A stretch of 20,500 bases of DNA. Origin: a virus. Positions 5,469-14,630 of the stretch are shown piece after piece (position 1 is the first letter of the stretch; every line of letters starts with the position of its first letter). The stretch is taken from positions 1 to 20,500 of IMG/VR virus record IMGVR_UViG_3300028548_000482; one strand, 5' to 3'. The translations under genes and the position numbers were made by a program. The notes under the pieces are model-generated. The model was not told the origin of the DNA. It saw only the letters and a program-made list of their open reading frames with translations, and ran no database searches.

Positions 5469-7487
5469 TTCCTCTTCTTCTGCTGCTGACAGCATCCCTA
5501 CTCCTGCCACTGTTGTAGCGCCTACTGCTGTTCCTTTGCCAATAACTTTGGCTGCTTCTAACTTAGTGATGCTACTGTTAGCTGCATCTATATCAGCCTG
5601 TGTTACTTTAGGTTCATAGTCATTCATGGCTCTTTTATTATAAGCCATTTGTTTGGCCTTAAAGTAGGGGTCTGCCATATCAGCCTCCTCCGCTGTCCTA
5701 GCCACTCCTGTTATCGACTCAACGCGCTTAGAAGCAGCCTCTAGTCTATCTGGAGTCAGCCTTCCTTGTATGTCTTTAACAAACTTTTGCTCGCCTCTAT
5801 ATGAGTGGGCGATTAAAGGTTGAACTGTTAGTACACCGTGACCTCCTATAGGGTTTATACCAAAGATGTCGTGACCATCGCTCAGACCTGTGTACATCTT
5901 CTCGTTGTAAGGGTCTATAGCCAGAAACGCATTCATTCCGCCTAGTTCTTGCTGTCTTGAGCTAAAGGACTGTTGAACTGCAAAATAACCTCTAGGTTTT
6001 TTAATGTCGCTTATTTGGTTGCCGCCTACTACCTGCCTATCGCCATCCCGCACAGGAGCCATTTTTAACTTAGGTTCTACCTTTCCTGTTCCGTAAAGTA
6101 AATCATCAAAGGTGTCACCTACAAGTTTTATCTTTTCCCCACCTGCGGGAAGACCTAGATGTCCAGCATACCTAGCCTTGAGAACCATCTCAGCAACTTT
6201 ATTAGCTGACTCAGGAGAGTAGTCATAAATACCTTCACCAGTAACAGGGTCTTTTGCCCATACTTTAGGAAGAACTTTAGGTTTTAAAGGTTTGCCTGTC
6301 TTCTCGCTAATCCTTGTCGGCCCTACCTTTTTATTCCCTTCGGCATCCAACTCGAAAACCATTCTCTTCTTGCCTTGAGGAAGAAGACCGGCTTCGTGAA
6401 AGTAATGTACAGCTCTATTGTCTATCGTTGTGCTTATCTGAGCAAGCTCCACAGCCAACTCAGGCGGTAGTTTATCAAACGGCTCCAAGCCTTTAGCTTT
6501 TCTCATGTTGTTGACGGTCTTTTCTAAATACCTATCAGACATCCCTGTACTGAAGGCACGTACAACAGGAGCGCCTGAGCCACCTGCTCCTACACCTTCT
6601 ATATAACCTTTACCGCCACCGCCTCCGTCAGGGTCTTTCATAAGCACTTCAAAAGGCTTCCCGTTAGTTTTATGAGTAGCGGGGATGTGAGCGGCATATC
6701 TTTCAGCTATTTCATCTGGAACAGTAGCTTCTCTTCTATATCCGTTGCCTACAGCGTTAACAAGTCTGGCTGTATCGCTTACATCAAAACCTTTTTCTAA
6801 ATAGTTAAGAGCAATCGGGCCTTGGAACAGAGCAGTGTTTTTAAAGACACCACCACCCATTTCCTTTCCTTGACCAGAGGCTATAGCAAAAGCTGTAAAC
6901 TCAGCGTCCTCCCCTTTTGCCCCTAGAACATCATCTAGTTTTTTATTCTGGATGCCGAGTACACGGGTAGATGCTCTTTTTGCAGGGTCAACGCTCTCTG
7001 CAATAGCCTCAGGAACTGAGTTACCAAAAGCCTTTAGGAAGTTTTTCTTACCTTCAATAGCACTACTGTAGAACTTAGGAATGTTAGTTTGTGTACCTAA
7101 CGCTGTTCTGTTGATAACGTTAGCAACACTTTCCCCTACTGCTCTAAGTCCCTTACCTACAAAAGGCACAGCACCTGCACTCGACAACACCATACCTAGT
7201 TTGTCGTCCCGTGCCCTTGCGTCCTCAAAATCACCGGCTGCCATACCCGCACCATAAACAGGGTTGACTACCTCTCCGATAGTCGTCAATTTCCGCGCCC
7301 GTTGTAAATTCTTACGCTCATCGTCATCAAAAAGACCCAAGGTAGTTGCAATCCCTTGCTCTACCTTACCTCTATTGTCGAATACAGACGGCTGAATAGC
7401 GTTGTAGTCGACAGCTACATTGCGGTCAGTTCTACTCTCTAAATCAGCAATAGTCTTGTCGTAAGAGTTTAAATATCTATCAGCCAT
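5466..7487 (-). CDS. Large virion protein, probable ejection protein; last gene of the structural operon
   Basis: A 673-residue protein whose ATG directly follows the stop of the gene before it. I do not recognise a named family. Residues 97-120 form a Gly/Ala/Val-rich hydrophobic stretch with SSAGAVPFVGKG, of a kind seen ahead of toxin modules in large secreted proteins and in phage proteins that cross membranes. Residues 288-306 are extremely Gly-rich and look like a flexible linker. Residues about 647-668 are again hydrophobic, followed by a four-Glu end. The middle has tyrosine/histidine-rich segments such as DGHDIFGINPIGGHG, without a catalytic signature I can name. Position at the end of the tail operon, beside two other large virion-type proteins, suggests a protein ejected with the DNA, in the role of T7 gp15/gp16. 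No lytic transglycosylase motif is visible. Confidence 0.8.
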   Translation of the reverse strand: MADRYLNSYDKTIADLESRTDRNVAVDYNAIQPSVFDNRGKVEQGIATTLGLFDDDERKNLQRARKLTTIGEVVNPVYGAGMAAGDFEDARARDDKLGMVLSSAGAVPFVGKGLRAVGESVANVINRTALGTQTNIPKFYSSAIEGKKNFLKAFGNSVPEAIAESVDPAKRASTRVLGIQNKKLDDVLGAKGEDAEFTAFAIASGQGKEMGGGVFKNTALFQGPIALNYLEKGFDVSDTARLVNAVGNGYRREATVPDEIAERYAAHIPATHKTNGKPFEVLMKDPDGGGGGKGYIEGVGAGGSGAPVVRAFSTGMSDRYLEKTVNNMRKAKGLEPFDKLPPELAVELAQISTTIDNRAVHYFHEAGLLPQGKKRMVFELDAEGNKKVGPTRISEKTGKPLKPKVLPKVWAKDPVTGEGIYDYSPESANKVAEMVLKARYAGHLGLPAGGEKIKLVGDTFDDLLYGTGKVEPKLKMAPVRDGDRQVVGGNQISDIKKPRGYFAVQQSFSSRQQELGGMNAFLAIDPYNEKMYTGLSDGHDIFGINPIGGHGVLTVQPLIAHSYRGEQKFVKDIQGRLTPDRLEAASKRVESITGVARTAEEADMADPYFKAKQMAYNKRAMNDYEPKVTQADIDAANSSITKLEAAKVIGKGTAVGATTVAGVGMLSAAEEEE

Positions 7488-9191
7488 TTAAATACCCTCT
7501 TCCTCTAGTTGGTCATCCGCTTGTGTAGTAGGTAACCGCATAAGTTCAACAATAAACGCCCTATCAGCCGCCAATGCTTTCTTCATGTCAGCATTCTTGG
7601 TAGCTCTTATTGCAACGTCGGCTTCCTTAAGAATCTTGGACAGGCTTTTACGCGCTCGCGGGCTAACAGCTCCACGGGCTAACATTACTCCAACAGCTCC
7701 TGTAGACACAAGGGCGGCAAACGTAGGCAACAGACCAGCGTAATGGGCGGCTCCCGTTGCAACAGCAGACGCAACAAAGTACTTACTCATTGCAGACTTA
7801 GGTGCAGGAGTTCCTGTAGCTCTTTCTATGTTCTGCATTATACGGCCTACTTTCATGTCAGCTTCTGGGCCTGCTTTATCTAAAACATTATCAGAGCCTT
7901 TCAACCAGAGGTGCATTTTACGTAACTGCTTTTTAACTTCAACATCAGGGACAGCTTCCGCAACTCTTAAGTTAAGCTCGTCTCTAATAGCACGCTGGGC
8001 TACTTGTATGGCACTTAGCTTACCATCACCATACTCAACCTTACCTAACTTCGCAAGCTCAGCGTCAAGCTCTCTACGCACGCTTAGAATAGAAACAGGG
8101 GAACCGTCTCCTTTTCTAATTAGTTTCTCTGCCAGTCTAAATATCTTCTTAGCAGCAGTACTAGCATCACCTGTTAAAGCAGGAGAAGTTTCTTGTAAAG
8201 TCTCAGCTATTTCTTTAAGGTCGTTTATAAGTTTATTCTTATCTAAACGTACCTTTGATTTGCCAAGTCTTTTATCTAAAAACTTACGTTTAGTGTCTAC
8301 AGCTTTTGTTATTGCTTGATAGTTTTCAGTTAAACTTGTGTTTGTATTCAAGTCTAGCTCTATCAAAGCACTTATTATTTCTTCTTCCTGCGCGTCTGGT
8401 TTGACAACAAAAGTACCATACTTGTTTTTTACCCTACGGCTAACTTGGTCTTTCTGAACTTCAGTGGTAACAAGAGGGCTAATAAGCTCCTGTAATCCTT
8501 CACGGGTAGCTTTTGTTTTCTTCTTAACGCCTGACTCGTACAGCGCGTCCCCTGCCTTACCTAAGAACGTAGGTCTAGCCGCTGCTTTAAGAGGGGCACG
8601 TAACGGAGGAGGATTAATAAACTCCGCTACGTTGACAATACCTTCTATAGAAATAGCATCGTTAGGGTTTTCTTCCTTAAACTTCTGCCACATCTCCATA
8701 GCGCCAGTGCCAGCCGTGGCTAACTTACGCATAAAGCCGTCAATCACAGGATTACTAGCTAAACTGTCAACGGCTGATATTGCCTTTTCAGCAACAAACT
8801 TCTCTATAGTATTAGGAACAACATTTACTAAGAAACTTTTACCTGCCAATTTAATACCTTCACCAACGGCAGTTTTAAGTACATCGCCTCCGCCTTTAGT
8901 AAAAACATTGCCCGCCATCTGGCTTGTACTAATGTTGCCCAGAGCTTGTTGTTCTCTTTGTTGAATGTCTAAGGCTTTAAGGTCTTCTACGGATTGGCCT
9001 ATAGCAGCACCGGCATCCGCAATAGAAGTACCCATATTAAGGTCAGGGACATACTCTCCAGAAGCTCGTCTCTCGCCAACCTCTCGTTCTTGTTGCATTC
9101 TCTGAAGCACAGGGGTTAGTTCATTTACCACCCCTACTTCATTAGCCTCAATAGCCTTTTTAATTGCACTTCTAAGTTCTACTTCGTTCAT
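7488..9191 (-). CDS. Probable ejection (internal virion) protein with helical core and membrane segment
   Basis: A 567-residue protein. I chose the ATG at 9191, with AAGG five bases before it; a GTG two codons earlier is less likely. Residues about 265-430 are highly charged and helical. They include SVRRELDAELAKLG, AQRAIRDELNLRVAEAVPD and a following LRKMHLWLKGSDNVL. I recall this order (S-x-R-R-E-L-D, then A-x-R-x-A-I-R-D-E-L-x-x-R-V, then P-D) from structural proteins of several podoviruses. Residues about 471-505 are a long hydrophobic stretch rich in Ala, Gly and Val, which could insert in a membrane; a basic region and an acidic end (QLEEEG) follow. It shares no base with the next gene, whose ATG directly follows its stop. 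A role in forming the DNA translocation channel at ejection is inferred from composition and place. Confidence 0.82.
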   Translation of the reverse strand: MNEVELRSAIKKAIEANEVGVVNELTPVLQRMQQEREVGERRASGEYVPDLNMGTSIADAGAAIGQSVEDLKALDIQQREQQALGNISTSQMAGNVFTKGGGDVLKTAVGEGIKLAGKSFLVNVVPNTIEKFVAEKAISAVDSLASNPVIDGFMRKLATAGTGAMEMWQKFKEENPNDAISIEGIVNVAEFINPPPLRAPLKAAARPTFLGKAGDALYESGVKKKTKATREGLQELISPLVTTEVQKDQVSRRVKNKYGTFVVKPDAQEEEIISALIELDLNTNTSLTENYQAITKAVDTKRKFLDKRLGKSKVRLDKNKLINDLKEIAETLQETSPALTGDASTAAKKIFRLAEKLIRKGDGSPVSILSVRRELDAELAKLGKVEYGDGKLSAIQVAQRAIRDELNLRVAEAVPDVEVKKQLRKMHLWLKGSDNVLDKAGPEADMKVGRIMQNIERATGTPAPKSAMSKYFVASAVATGAAHYAGLLPTFAALVSTGAVGVMLARGAVSPRARKSLSKILKEADVAIRATKNADMKKALAADRAFIVELMRLPTTQADDQLEEEGI

Positions 9192-9198
9192 AAACACC

Positions 9199-10560
9199 TT
9201 ACCTTATAAGACCTTGACTTCTTAAGAATGCTTCAGTTTCAGGAGTGTACGTTGGCTCTCCCGTTTCAACAGGAGCAGGGGCCGGAACAAAGGCTTCCGG
9301 TGTAGTCACGTACAACGAGTCGTACATCCCAGTGTTCATGCCTGAGCTTTCAATACCAGTTAAAGTATCTAAAGCACCGTTACTTCTGGTAATATAATCA
9401 CTAGCATATTTATTTTCAATACGTATAATATTTCTAATGGTTTTCTCATCTAAAGAAATACCACTGGCTTCAGCAGCTACAATGTTAGCAATAAACGTTC
9501 TATCCGTATTCGAGATACCAGTGCCTGAACCAAGAGCTTTAATAAGAGGCAAGACCATCTTAGCTCTTTCAATCATGAAGGTCTGAGTAGCTTGCATAGT
9601 GTCTTCTACACTTTCAGGAACCAGCCCTAGAAATTTACCTACACGAGAAATCTCTAACAAAGAGTTAGCACCAAAGCCTGTGTATATACCTGCCTCTAAA
9701 GCTGCTAAACTTTCGTTATTAGTGTTAAGGATTTTTTGACCATCCTTAGCTAAACCGTGTAGTTCACCAAAGTTTTCAACAAGCGTTCCTGTTAGTTTAT
9801 CAGCAATGTTTTGAGACTGGTTAAACACTTTACTAACTACAGGAGCAGGGGTTAGACCTAGAGTTACAGGAGACTCCCACTTACCTGAAGCTTCGTTGTA
9901 AACGTTAGCTGACTCGTCTACTCTACGGCTTTGTATTGAACCGTCTTCTGTTTTAAAAGCTTTAAGAGTAGCTTTCTTGCCCTCTAGCTGTTCCATAAAC
10001 AACTCATCGGACATCGCATCAAACTGACCATTCCTAATCTGAGCAAGTAGCTTAGGACTAGCGTTCTTATTTTCAGCTACAGCTATTTTACCTTTACGAC
10101 CCCCTTCGTTTACAGTCCGTCGTTCTTGTTCTTCGTAGATAGACTTAGCAGCATCTTCCGCAGAACCTCCCGATTGTAAAAGCTCTACAGTGCTTGTCAG
10201 ACCTAACTTAGTAGCAGTGTTAATTAACCCTTGTGTTTGAGCAAGTCCTGCATTCTTCTGTTTATACATTTGAGATAACTGCTGTGCTTTCATTGGGTCA
10301 ACTTTTTGTACAGTCTCTACATTTTTTTGTTGCTCTACTTTATCGTTAGTGTCTAAGTTAAGAGAGCTAAGTGCCGCGTTAGACTGTTGCTGTGGTGTTC
10401 TTGGGTCTTGACCTGCGGCCTGTAACATACCACCTGTCATTCTATTAGCAAACCCCTGCGCTCTTTGAGCCATACGGCCTTCTCTGTCTAACCCCTGCAT
10501 AGGGTTTCTAGGTCTAGTGTCTAAACCTGTAAGCAAACCTGCGTAATCTTGTTGTGCCAT
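9199..10560 (-). CDS. Probable ejection (internal virion) protein, GSGTGIS type
   Basis: A 453-residue soluble protein. The first 115 residues are Gln/Asn/Arg-rich with coiled-coil character. The segment at 337-355, with LPLIKALGSGTGISNTDR, is a pattern I recall from phage proteins that are packed in the capsid and leave with the DNA: a helix, then L-G-S-G-x-x-I-S-x-x-D-R. It is preceded by EAGIYTGFGAN at 289-299, also common in this group. The C-terminus has a proline-rich linker (FVPAPAPVETGEPTYTPE) and then a short helix, TEAFLRSQGLIR. AGGA lies about nine bases before the ATG. It is the first of three consecutive large genes that together probably replace T7 gp14-gp16. The exact T7 counterpart cannot be assigned. 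Confidence 0.82.
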   Translation of the reverse strand: MAQQDYAGLLTGLDTRPRNPMQGLDREGRMAQRAQGFANRMTGGMLQAAGQDPRTPQQQSNAALSSLNLDTNDKVEQQKNVETVQKVDPMKAQQLSQMYKQKNAGLAQTQGLINTATKLGLTSTVELLQSGGSAEDAAKSIYEEQERRTVNEGGRKGKIAVAENKNASPKLLAQIRNGQFDAMSDELFMEQLEGKKATLKAFKTEDGSIQSRRVDESANVYNEASGKWESPVTLGLTPAPVVSKVFNQSQNIADKLTGTLVENFGELHGLAKDGQKILNTNNESLAALEAGIYTGFGANSLLEISRVGKFLGLVPESVEDTMQATQTFMIERAKMVLPLIKALGSGTGISNTDRTFIANIVAAEASGISLDEKTIRNIIRIENKYASDYITRSNGALDTLTGIESSGMNTGMYDSLYVTTPEAFVPAPAPVETGEPTYTPETEAFLRSQGLIR

Positions 10561-10577
10561 TATATTAATATCCTATT

Positions 10578-11408
10578 TTAAAAGAGACCTAAGAAAGAAT
10601 CTACGAGACCAGGAGCGCGTTCGCCAGTAATGGGGTTTACGTACCCAGTAGCGGCGGTAAGCATACCTTCTGTTTGAATCTGACGTAACTCATTGGCTTG
10701 CTTCTGTCCTTCCATGAAGCTCTCTAAGCCACCTGACGCACCTTGACCATACAAAGAACCTTGCTGTCGACGAGCTGCATCAGCATAGGAAGCAGGAACA
10801 TTACCCGCACCGAATAAGTTAATAGCTTGCTGTTGTGGGTTATAACCCGCCCCTTGTAAGCCCTGCGCTCTTTGTAACATTTGAGCTTGTTCTTGCCCAA
10901 ACTGACCTCGTGCCGCTAACTGAGAATTAAGCATAGCTTCTTGACGTGCTTTTTCAAAGCCAAATGTCTCAACGTTACCACCACCAAACATACCTTGTTG
11001 TACACCACCACGACCACTAGAGAACAAACCCTGTTGCATTGCCATGCGCTGACGTTCTTCTTCAGGTCGCTGTGCGGCTCTCATCTGCTCATAGATAGCC
11101 TGTGAACCCGCAGCTACGTTATTACTAAGACCACCAAACATGTCCTGTGCTTGACCTAAGTACTGCTGCTGACGTGCTAGTTCCGCATCAGATAGGTTGA
11201 GGTTTAAGCCCCCATCAGCATTAGTTGTTCCTGTAGCTAATCCGCTAGTGACAGTGTAGGGTCTAAACTCAGCCATTCCTGCGGCTTCGGTGCCTATCTC
11301 TCTGCCAGTTGCTAATCCTAGCTCGCCTGCTTCAACTGCGTCCTCAATGCCTTCCTTACCCGCATAGTAAGCTGCACCACCTCCAAGTAAACCACCTAAA
11401 ACAGACAT
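10578..11408 (-). CDS. Gly/Gln-rich virion protein, probable internal core or tail component
   Basis: A 276-residue protein. The ATG at 11408 is preferred because GGAGGG lies about eight bases ahead and the previous gene stops two bases before it; a TTG at 11423 would add five residues and is less likely. The N-terminus is a short Gly/Ala-rich segment (GGLLGGGAAYYAGKEG) followed by an acidic helix. Then comes FRPYTVTSG, a motif I have met in structural proteins of many marine podoviruses. The rest is rich in Gln, Gly, Ala and Met, with several QQ pairs, and probably forms long helices. It lies between the tail fibre and the ejection genes, the place of T7 gp14-like small core proteins. No enzymatic motif is visible. 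Confidence 0.8.
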   Translation of the reverse strand: MSVLGGLLGGGAAYYAGKEGIEDAVEAGELGLATGREIGTEAAGMAEFRPYTVTSGLATGTTNADGGLNLNLSDAELARQQQYLGQAQDMFGGLSNNVAAGSQAIYEQMRAAQRPEEERQRMAMQQGLFSSGRGGVQQGMFGGGNVETFGFEKARQEAMLNSQLAARGQFGQEQAQMLQRAQGLQGAGYNPQQQAINLFGAGNVPASYADAARRQQGSLYGQGASGGLESFMEGQKQANELRQIQTEGMLTAATGYVNPITGERAPGLVDSFLGLF

Positions 11409-11409
11409 A

Positions 11410-13083
11410 TTACAACCCTCCAATAATAAATGCTAGTAACTCAGTGTAACGTACACCAAGTCTTGTTTGTTCTACACCACTTTCATCTTCCCAAGTATTG
11501 CTAACAAACAAACCGTAGTCGCCTGCGTCAAGACCTTCGGCTGTAAAGGCTGCCTGTACGTCCTGAGCGATAACACCAAAGTGATACCGAGCTTCACTGC
11601 CTTTCTTCTCTACTGCTGAGTTCCACTTGAACTTCCGTACCAAGCCTTTACAAGCCTGAGATACACGAGTTTCTGCTTCAGTTAGTTCCTCAATGCTTTG
11701 TTTCACATTGCGGTCAGAAGAAGTAGTAACAGCGTTTACTGAGAAGATGTCATCCCACTGTGCATTAGCTCGGCCTAAATCAACATTACCATTATTTTCA
11801 CTGTTATCGCTCATTTTATAAGGAGCAATGGCGACTACACCTGAACCGTTGAAGTATCTTAAAGATACGTTTCCGTTACCTATTGTTATGTCCTGTGGCC
11901 CACTCGATTGACTAACTCTTATAGCACCACATACAGTACCATCTTTTTTAAACTCAACAGCTACGCCATTAGCATCTTTATCTACAACTAGTGTGTCTGT
12001 AGTAGAAACACCAGTAACTGTGGAAGAGCCTAGAGTAGCTAAACCTGTAACTCCTAAAGTGTCTGTATCGACATCTCCTGTAACTTCAACACCTGTGTTT
12101 GTTGTCTCAAATTTCTTACCATTGTTAAAGTATAAATCAACTGAACCACCATTGGTAAACGCAGCATAAGCTTCGTCAATGTCTTGGTTCCCTATTAATA
12201 AAGAGTTAGCATTAAAAGCCATAGTTCGGTTGTTTTTGGATTGGAAGGTATTCACGTTATTACTTGATACGTGTGATATTTCCATGTCAACACCAGAACC
12301 AAACGACTGTTTAACATTGTCGTTGTTGCGCATGTTTTGCTTATTAACAGTAAGCACTTCACTGATGTTAAACTTTTCAGTAGCGTCAACTCGAAGACTT
12401 ATGTTTGAATCAGCAGCAGCACCGGCAGTGTCTGTGTTAATTGTTAAAGTGCCTGCATCTACTTTCAGTTGAGCTGTAGTTGTAGCGTCAATAAACTCTA
12501 CGCCTGCGCCTACATCTCCTGATTCAAACCTACCAACAACGTCCGTTGCCGCACTGAAAACGTGTAAAGGTTTAGCAGGAGAATCAATACCAACACCTAT
12601 TTTAGAAGATGCAACAAACTGACCAGTAACTTTAGCACCGTTAGTAAGAGTCTCTACTTTCTTACCGTTATCGAAGTAAAGCTCTACAGCGTCATTTTCC
12701 GTAGCCTTTATCATTGTCTCGCTGTCAGCAGGGTTTTTAACTACAAAAACACTAGAGAGAACACGTAAGTTTCCTGTACCGGCTTCCTCAATATAGCTAT
12801 TAGAACCATTGTGATAAAGTTTTAAATCTTGGCCTGTTCCTATCCGAATCTTTTTGTTATCAATTAAGTCTAACTGTGTAACCGTTGTAGTTCCTGCGAC
12901 GACTGTCGGCAAAGTAACCGTACCTGTAAACGTAGGGGAAGCCTCGTCAGCTTTTGTTTGACTCATGGTTGCAATGTTATTAAACTCTGCTGAAAACTCA
13001 GAGCCTTTAATAATCTTAGCAGCGTTACCCGAAGGGAGTGAATCCTTTGCTGCAAAATCAGTATCTGGAGAATAGTCGCTCAT
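11410..13083 (-). CDS. Tail fibre protein with C-terminal S74 intramolecular chaperone domain
   Basis: A 557-residue receptor-binding fibre candidate. The N-terminal part (about 1-45), with DFAAKDSLPSGNAAKIIKGS, is typical of fibres of marine podoviruses and probably attaches to the tail. The middle is beta-rich and repetitive: VELYFDNGKKVET at about 133-145 and VDLYFNNGKKFET at about 315-327 are two copies of one module, and KLYHNGSNSYIEEAGTGNL is a further strand motif. From about 455 the S74 auto-processing domain begins: SSDRNVKQSI with the predicted Ser456 and Lys461, then HFGVIAQDVQAAF. This domain helps the trimer fold and then cleaves itself off. It ends right after RYTELLAFIIGGL, so the long terminal helix seen in many S74 proteins is nearly absent. 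The start overlaps the previous stop by one base. Confidence 0.92.
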   Translation of the reverse strand: MSDYSPDTDFAAKDSLPSGNAAKIIKGSEFSAEFNNIATMSQTKADEASPTFTGTVTLPTVVAGTTTVTQLDLIDNKKIRIGTGQDLKLYHNGSNSYIEEAGTGNLRVLSSVFVVKNPADSETMIKATENDAVELYFDNGKKVETLTNGAKVTGQFVASSKIGVGIDSPAKPLHVFSAATDVVGRFESGDVGAGVEFIDATTTAQLKVDAGTLTINTDTAGAAADSNISLRVDATEKFNISEVLTVNKQNMRNNDNVKQSFGSGVDMEISHVSSNNVNTFQSKNNRTMAFNANSLLIGNQDIDEAYAAFTNGGSVDLYFNNGKKFETTNTGVEVTGDVDTDTLGVTGLATLGSSTVTGVSTTDTLVVDKDANGVAVEFKKDGTVCGAIRVSQSSGPQDITIGNGNVSLRYFNGSGVVAIAPYKMSDNSENNGNVDLGRANAQWDDIFSVNAVTTSSDRNVKQSIEELTEAETRVSQACKGLVRKFKWNSAVEKKGSEARYHFGVIAQDVQAAFTAEGLDAGDYGLFVSNTWEDESGVEQTRLGVRYTELLAFIIGGL

Positions 13084-14630
13084 TATAGTAGTCGTCCTGT
13101 TTTAGCTAGTATGTCAATCTTTTGTATTGAGAAAGCACTGTTATTTATTGTGGAGGTAACACCGATAGTTACTACGTTACCTGAGCCTGTTGTGTTTACC
13201 TTGGGAGTGTTTACAGTTTTACCACCAGAGTACTCTGCTGTTGTGTTAAACTCTGCTACGTTGAATTGTGCTATGTTTCCCGCGAGAAAACCAAAAGACT
13301 GTTTGGAAAAGTTTTGAGTGTAGTCATAACCCCAGTTAAGAACAGCAGTAGTTGCGGCTCCTCCAATAATTGTTAAGTTAAACTTCTTTAAAAACTTAAC
13401 AATAGAAGTATCGCCAAAGTCTAAAGGTTGACTAAAGTAACTCATAGCGTAAGTAGCTGTACCGTCAAGAAAACCTCCGTACTTAACAAGACCTGTAGAC
13501 ATACCCATGAAAAACCCATCATTTGCTATGTCCGAAAAAGACAAAGGTATGATGCCTGACCAAGTCGTAGCTCTAAATGACCCATCTTCCAAAGGTGTTC
13601 TAACGTCGAAACAGTAAACAGTATTACTAGAAGGAAGAGTCAAAAGATAAAAAGCATTATCAGGGCTGTAAATACTTTTAATAGGAGCGCTTTCAAAACC
13701 AACCAGCTCTAACAAATCACTACGTACATTCTTACTCACATCACGTAGAGGTAACGACTTCTCCTGTATAAGCCTTCCTAAGCTCATTAGGCCGCGATTA
13801 GATAGGAACAGTATGTCACTACCAGTAGCCTGTACAGAGTCTCTCTCAATGCATCCTACGCCCTCTATGGTGTCCTTTAGGAATATAGTAGAGCCTGCTG
13901 TGGATGGGCCGCTTGTAGAACCTGAACCCGCAGCACCTTGCGCGCCATCGTAAATCAACATGGAGTGTCTTCCAAAGATGATAAACAGGCCGTTATGTTC
14001 TGTTAAGGCAACAATCTCGTCATAACCTTGAGGCCAGAACTGAGTAATGTTTATAGTAAAGCTAGTACCTCCTGACCATGTAGTGCCGTCCAATAGAGCA
14101 GAGACTGAAACAGTGTGTTTGTCTCCCGCCACATCAGCCACCCAAAGACGGCCAAAGGCTGCCAAGACTTCATTACCCGCAGGTGCGCCGCTGATTGCAA
14201 CAAGAGTAGAACTTCCTACTGCCGACCTGAGAGGTGCGTGTCCTGCTTGAAAGAAGTACACGTCGTTGTTAAAGGACGTTATCTTCCAGTTGTTTGCTGT
14301 TATGTTATAACCGTTGGGAAGAGTACAAGCAGCTAGTGTAGTCGTTCCTGTAAATATTTTATTATTACCTGTTGAGAAGACTACAACGCCACCATCAAAC
14401 TTAGTAAACTCAAAAACACCTTCAAGGCCGCGACTACTCCCTAGCACTGCCGCACCGTTGGTAGAAACAGGTTGAAAACCTTCACGAGCGCCAACGCGCC
14501 CACGGTTGTCAATTACAGAATTATCAGCAATGGAAGCAAAGTTAGGGGACATCCCTACGGGAGACTCCTCGGTATTAATACCAAAGAAGGCAGGAGCCGC
14601 TACTGTTAAATTACGTAATTGTTGGCTCAT
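13083..14630 (-). CDS. Tail nozzle / tail tubular protein B-like
   Basis: A 515-residue, beta-rich protein with many Gly, Asn and Thr residues and few charged helices. Its opening, AFFGINTEESPVGMSPNFAS, then ADNSVIDNRGRVGAREGF, is the start I recall for tail nozzle or stabilisation proteins of many podoviruses (T7 gp12 or P22 gp10 position): the gene product is linked to an approach of x-x-x-D/E-x-x-x-P followed by a conserved N-x-V-x-x-x-G-R-x-G-x-R-x-G-F. GVVVFSTGNNKIFTG and similar repeats suggest a propeller-like fold. It would form the lower tube of the short tail under the adaptor ring. It is shorter than T7 gp12 (794). The ATG overlaps the upstream stop by four bases, directly after the adaptor-like gene as in T7. 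Confidence 0.78.
   Translation of the reverse strand: MSQQLRNLTVAAPAFFGINTEESPVGMSPNFASIADNSVIDNRGRVGAREGFQPVSTNGAAVLGSSRGLEGVFEFTKFDGGVVVFSTGNNKIFTGTTTLAACTLPNGYNITANNWKITSFNNDVYFFQAGHAPLRSAVGSSTLVAISGAPAGNEVLAAFGRLWVADVAGDKHTVSVSALLDGTTWSGGTSFTINITQFWPQGYDEIVALTEHNGLFIIFGRHSMLIYDGAQGAAGSGSTSGPSTAGSTIFLKDTIEGVGCIERDSVQATGSDILFLSNRGLMSLGRLIQEKSLPLRDVSKNVRSDLLELVGFESAPIKSIYSPDNAFYLLTLPSSNTVYCFDVRTPLEDGSFRATTWSGIIPLSFSDIANDGFFMGMSTGLVKYGGFLDGTATYAMSYFSQPLDFGDTSIVKFLKKFNLTIIGGAATTAVLNWGYDYTQNFSKQSFGFLAGNIAQFNVAEFNTTAEYSGGKTVNTPKVNTTGSGNVVTIGVTSTINNSAFSIQKIDILAKTGRLL

Noticed and set aside
8464-8964. Open frame of 166 codons on the + strand
   Set aside because: Antisense to a long well-supported virion gene, with no ribosome binding site pattern or recognisable protein.
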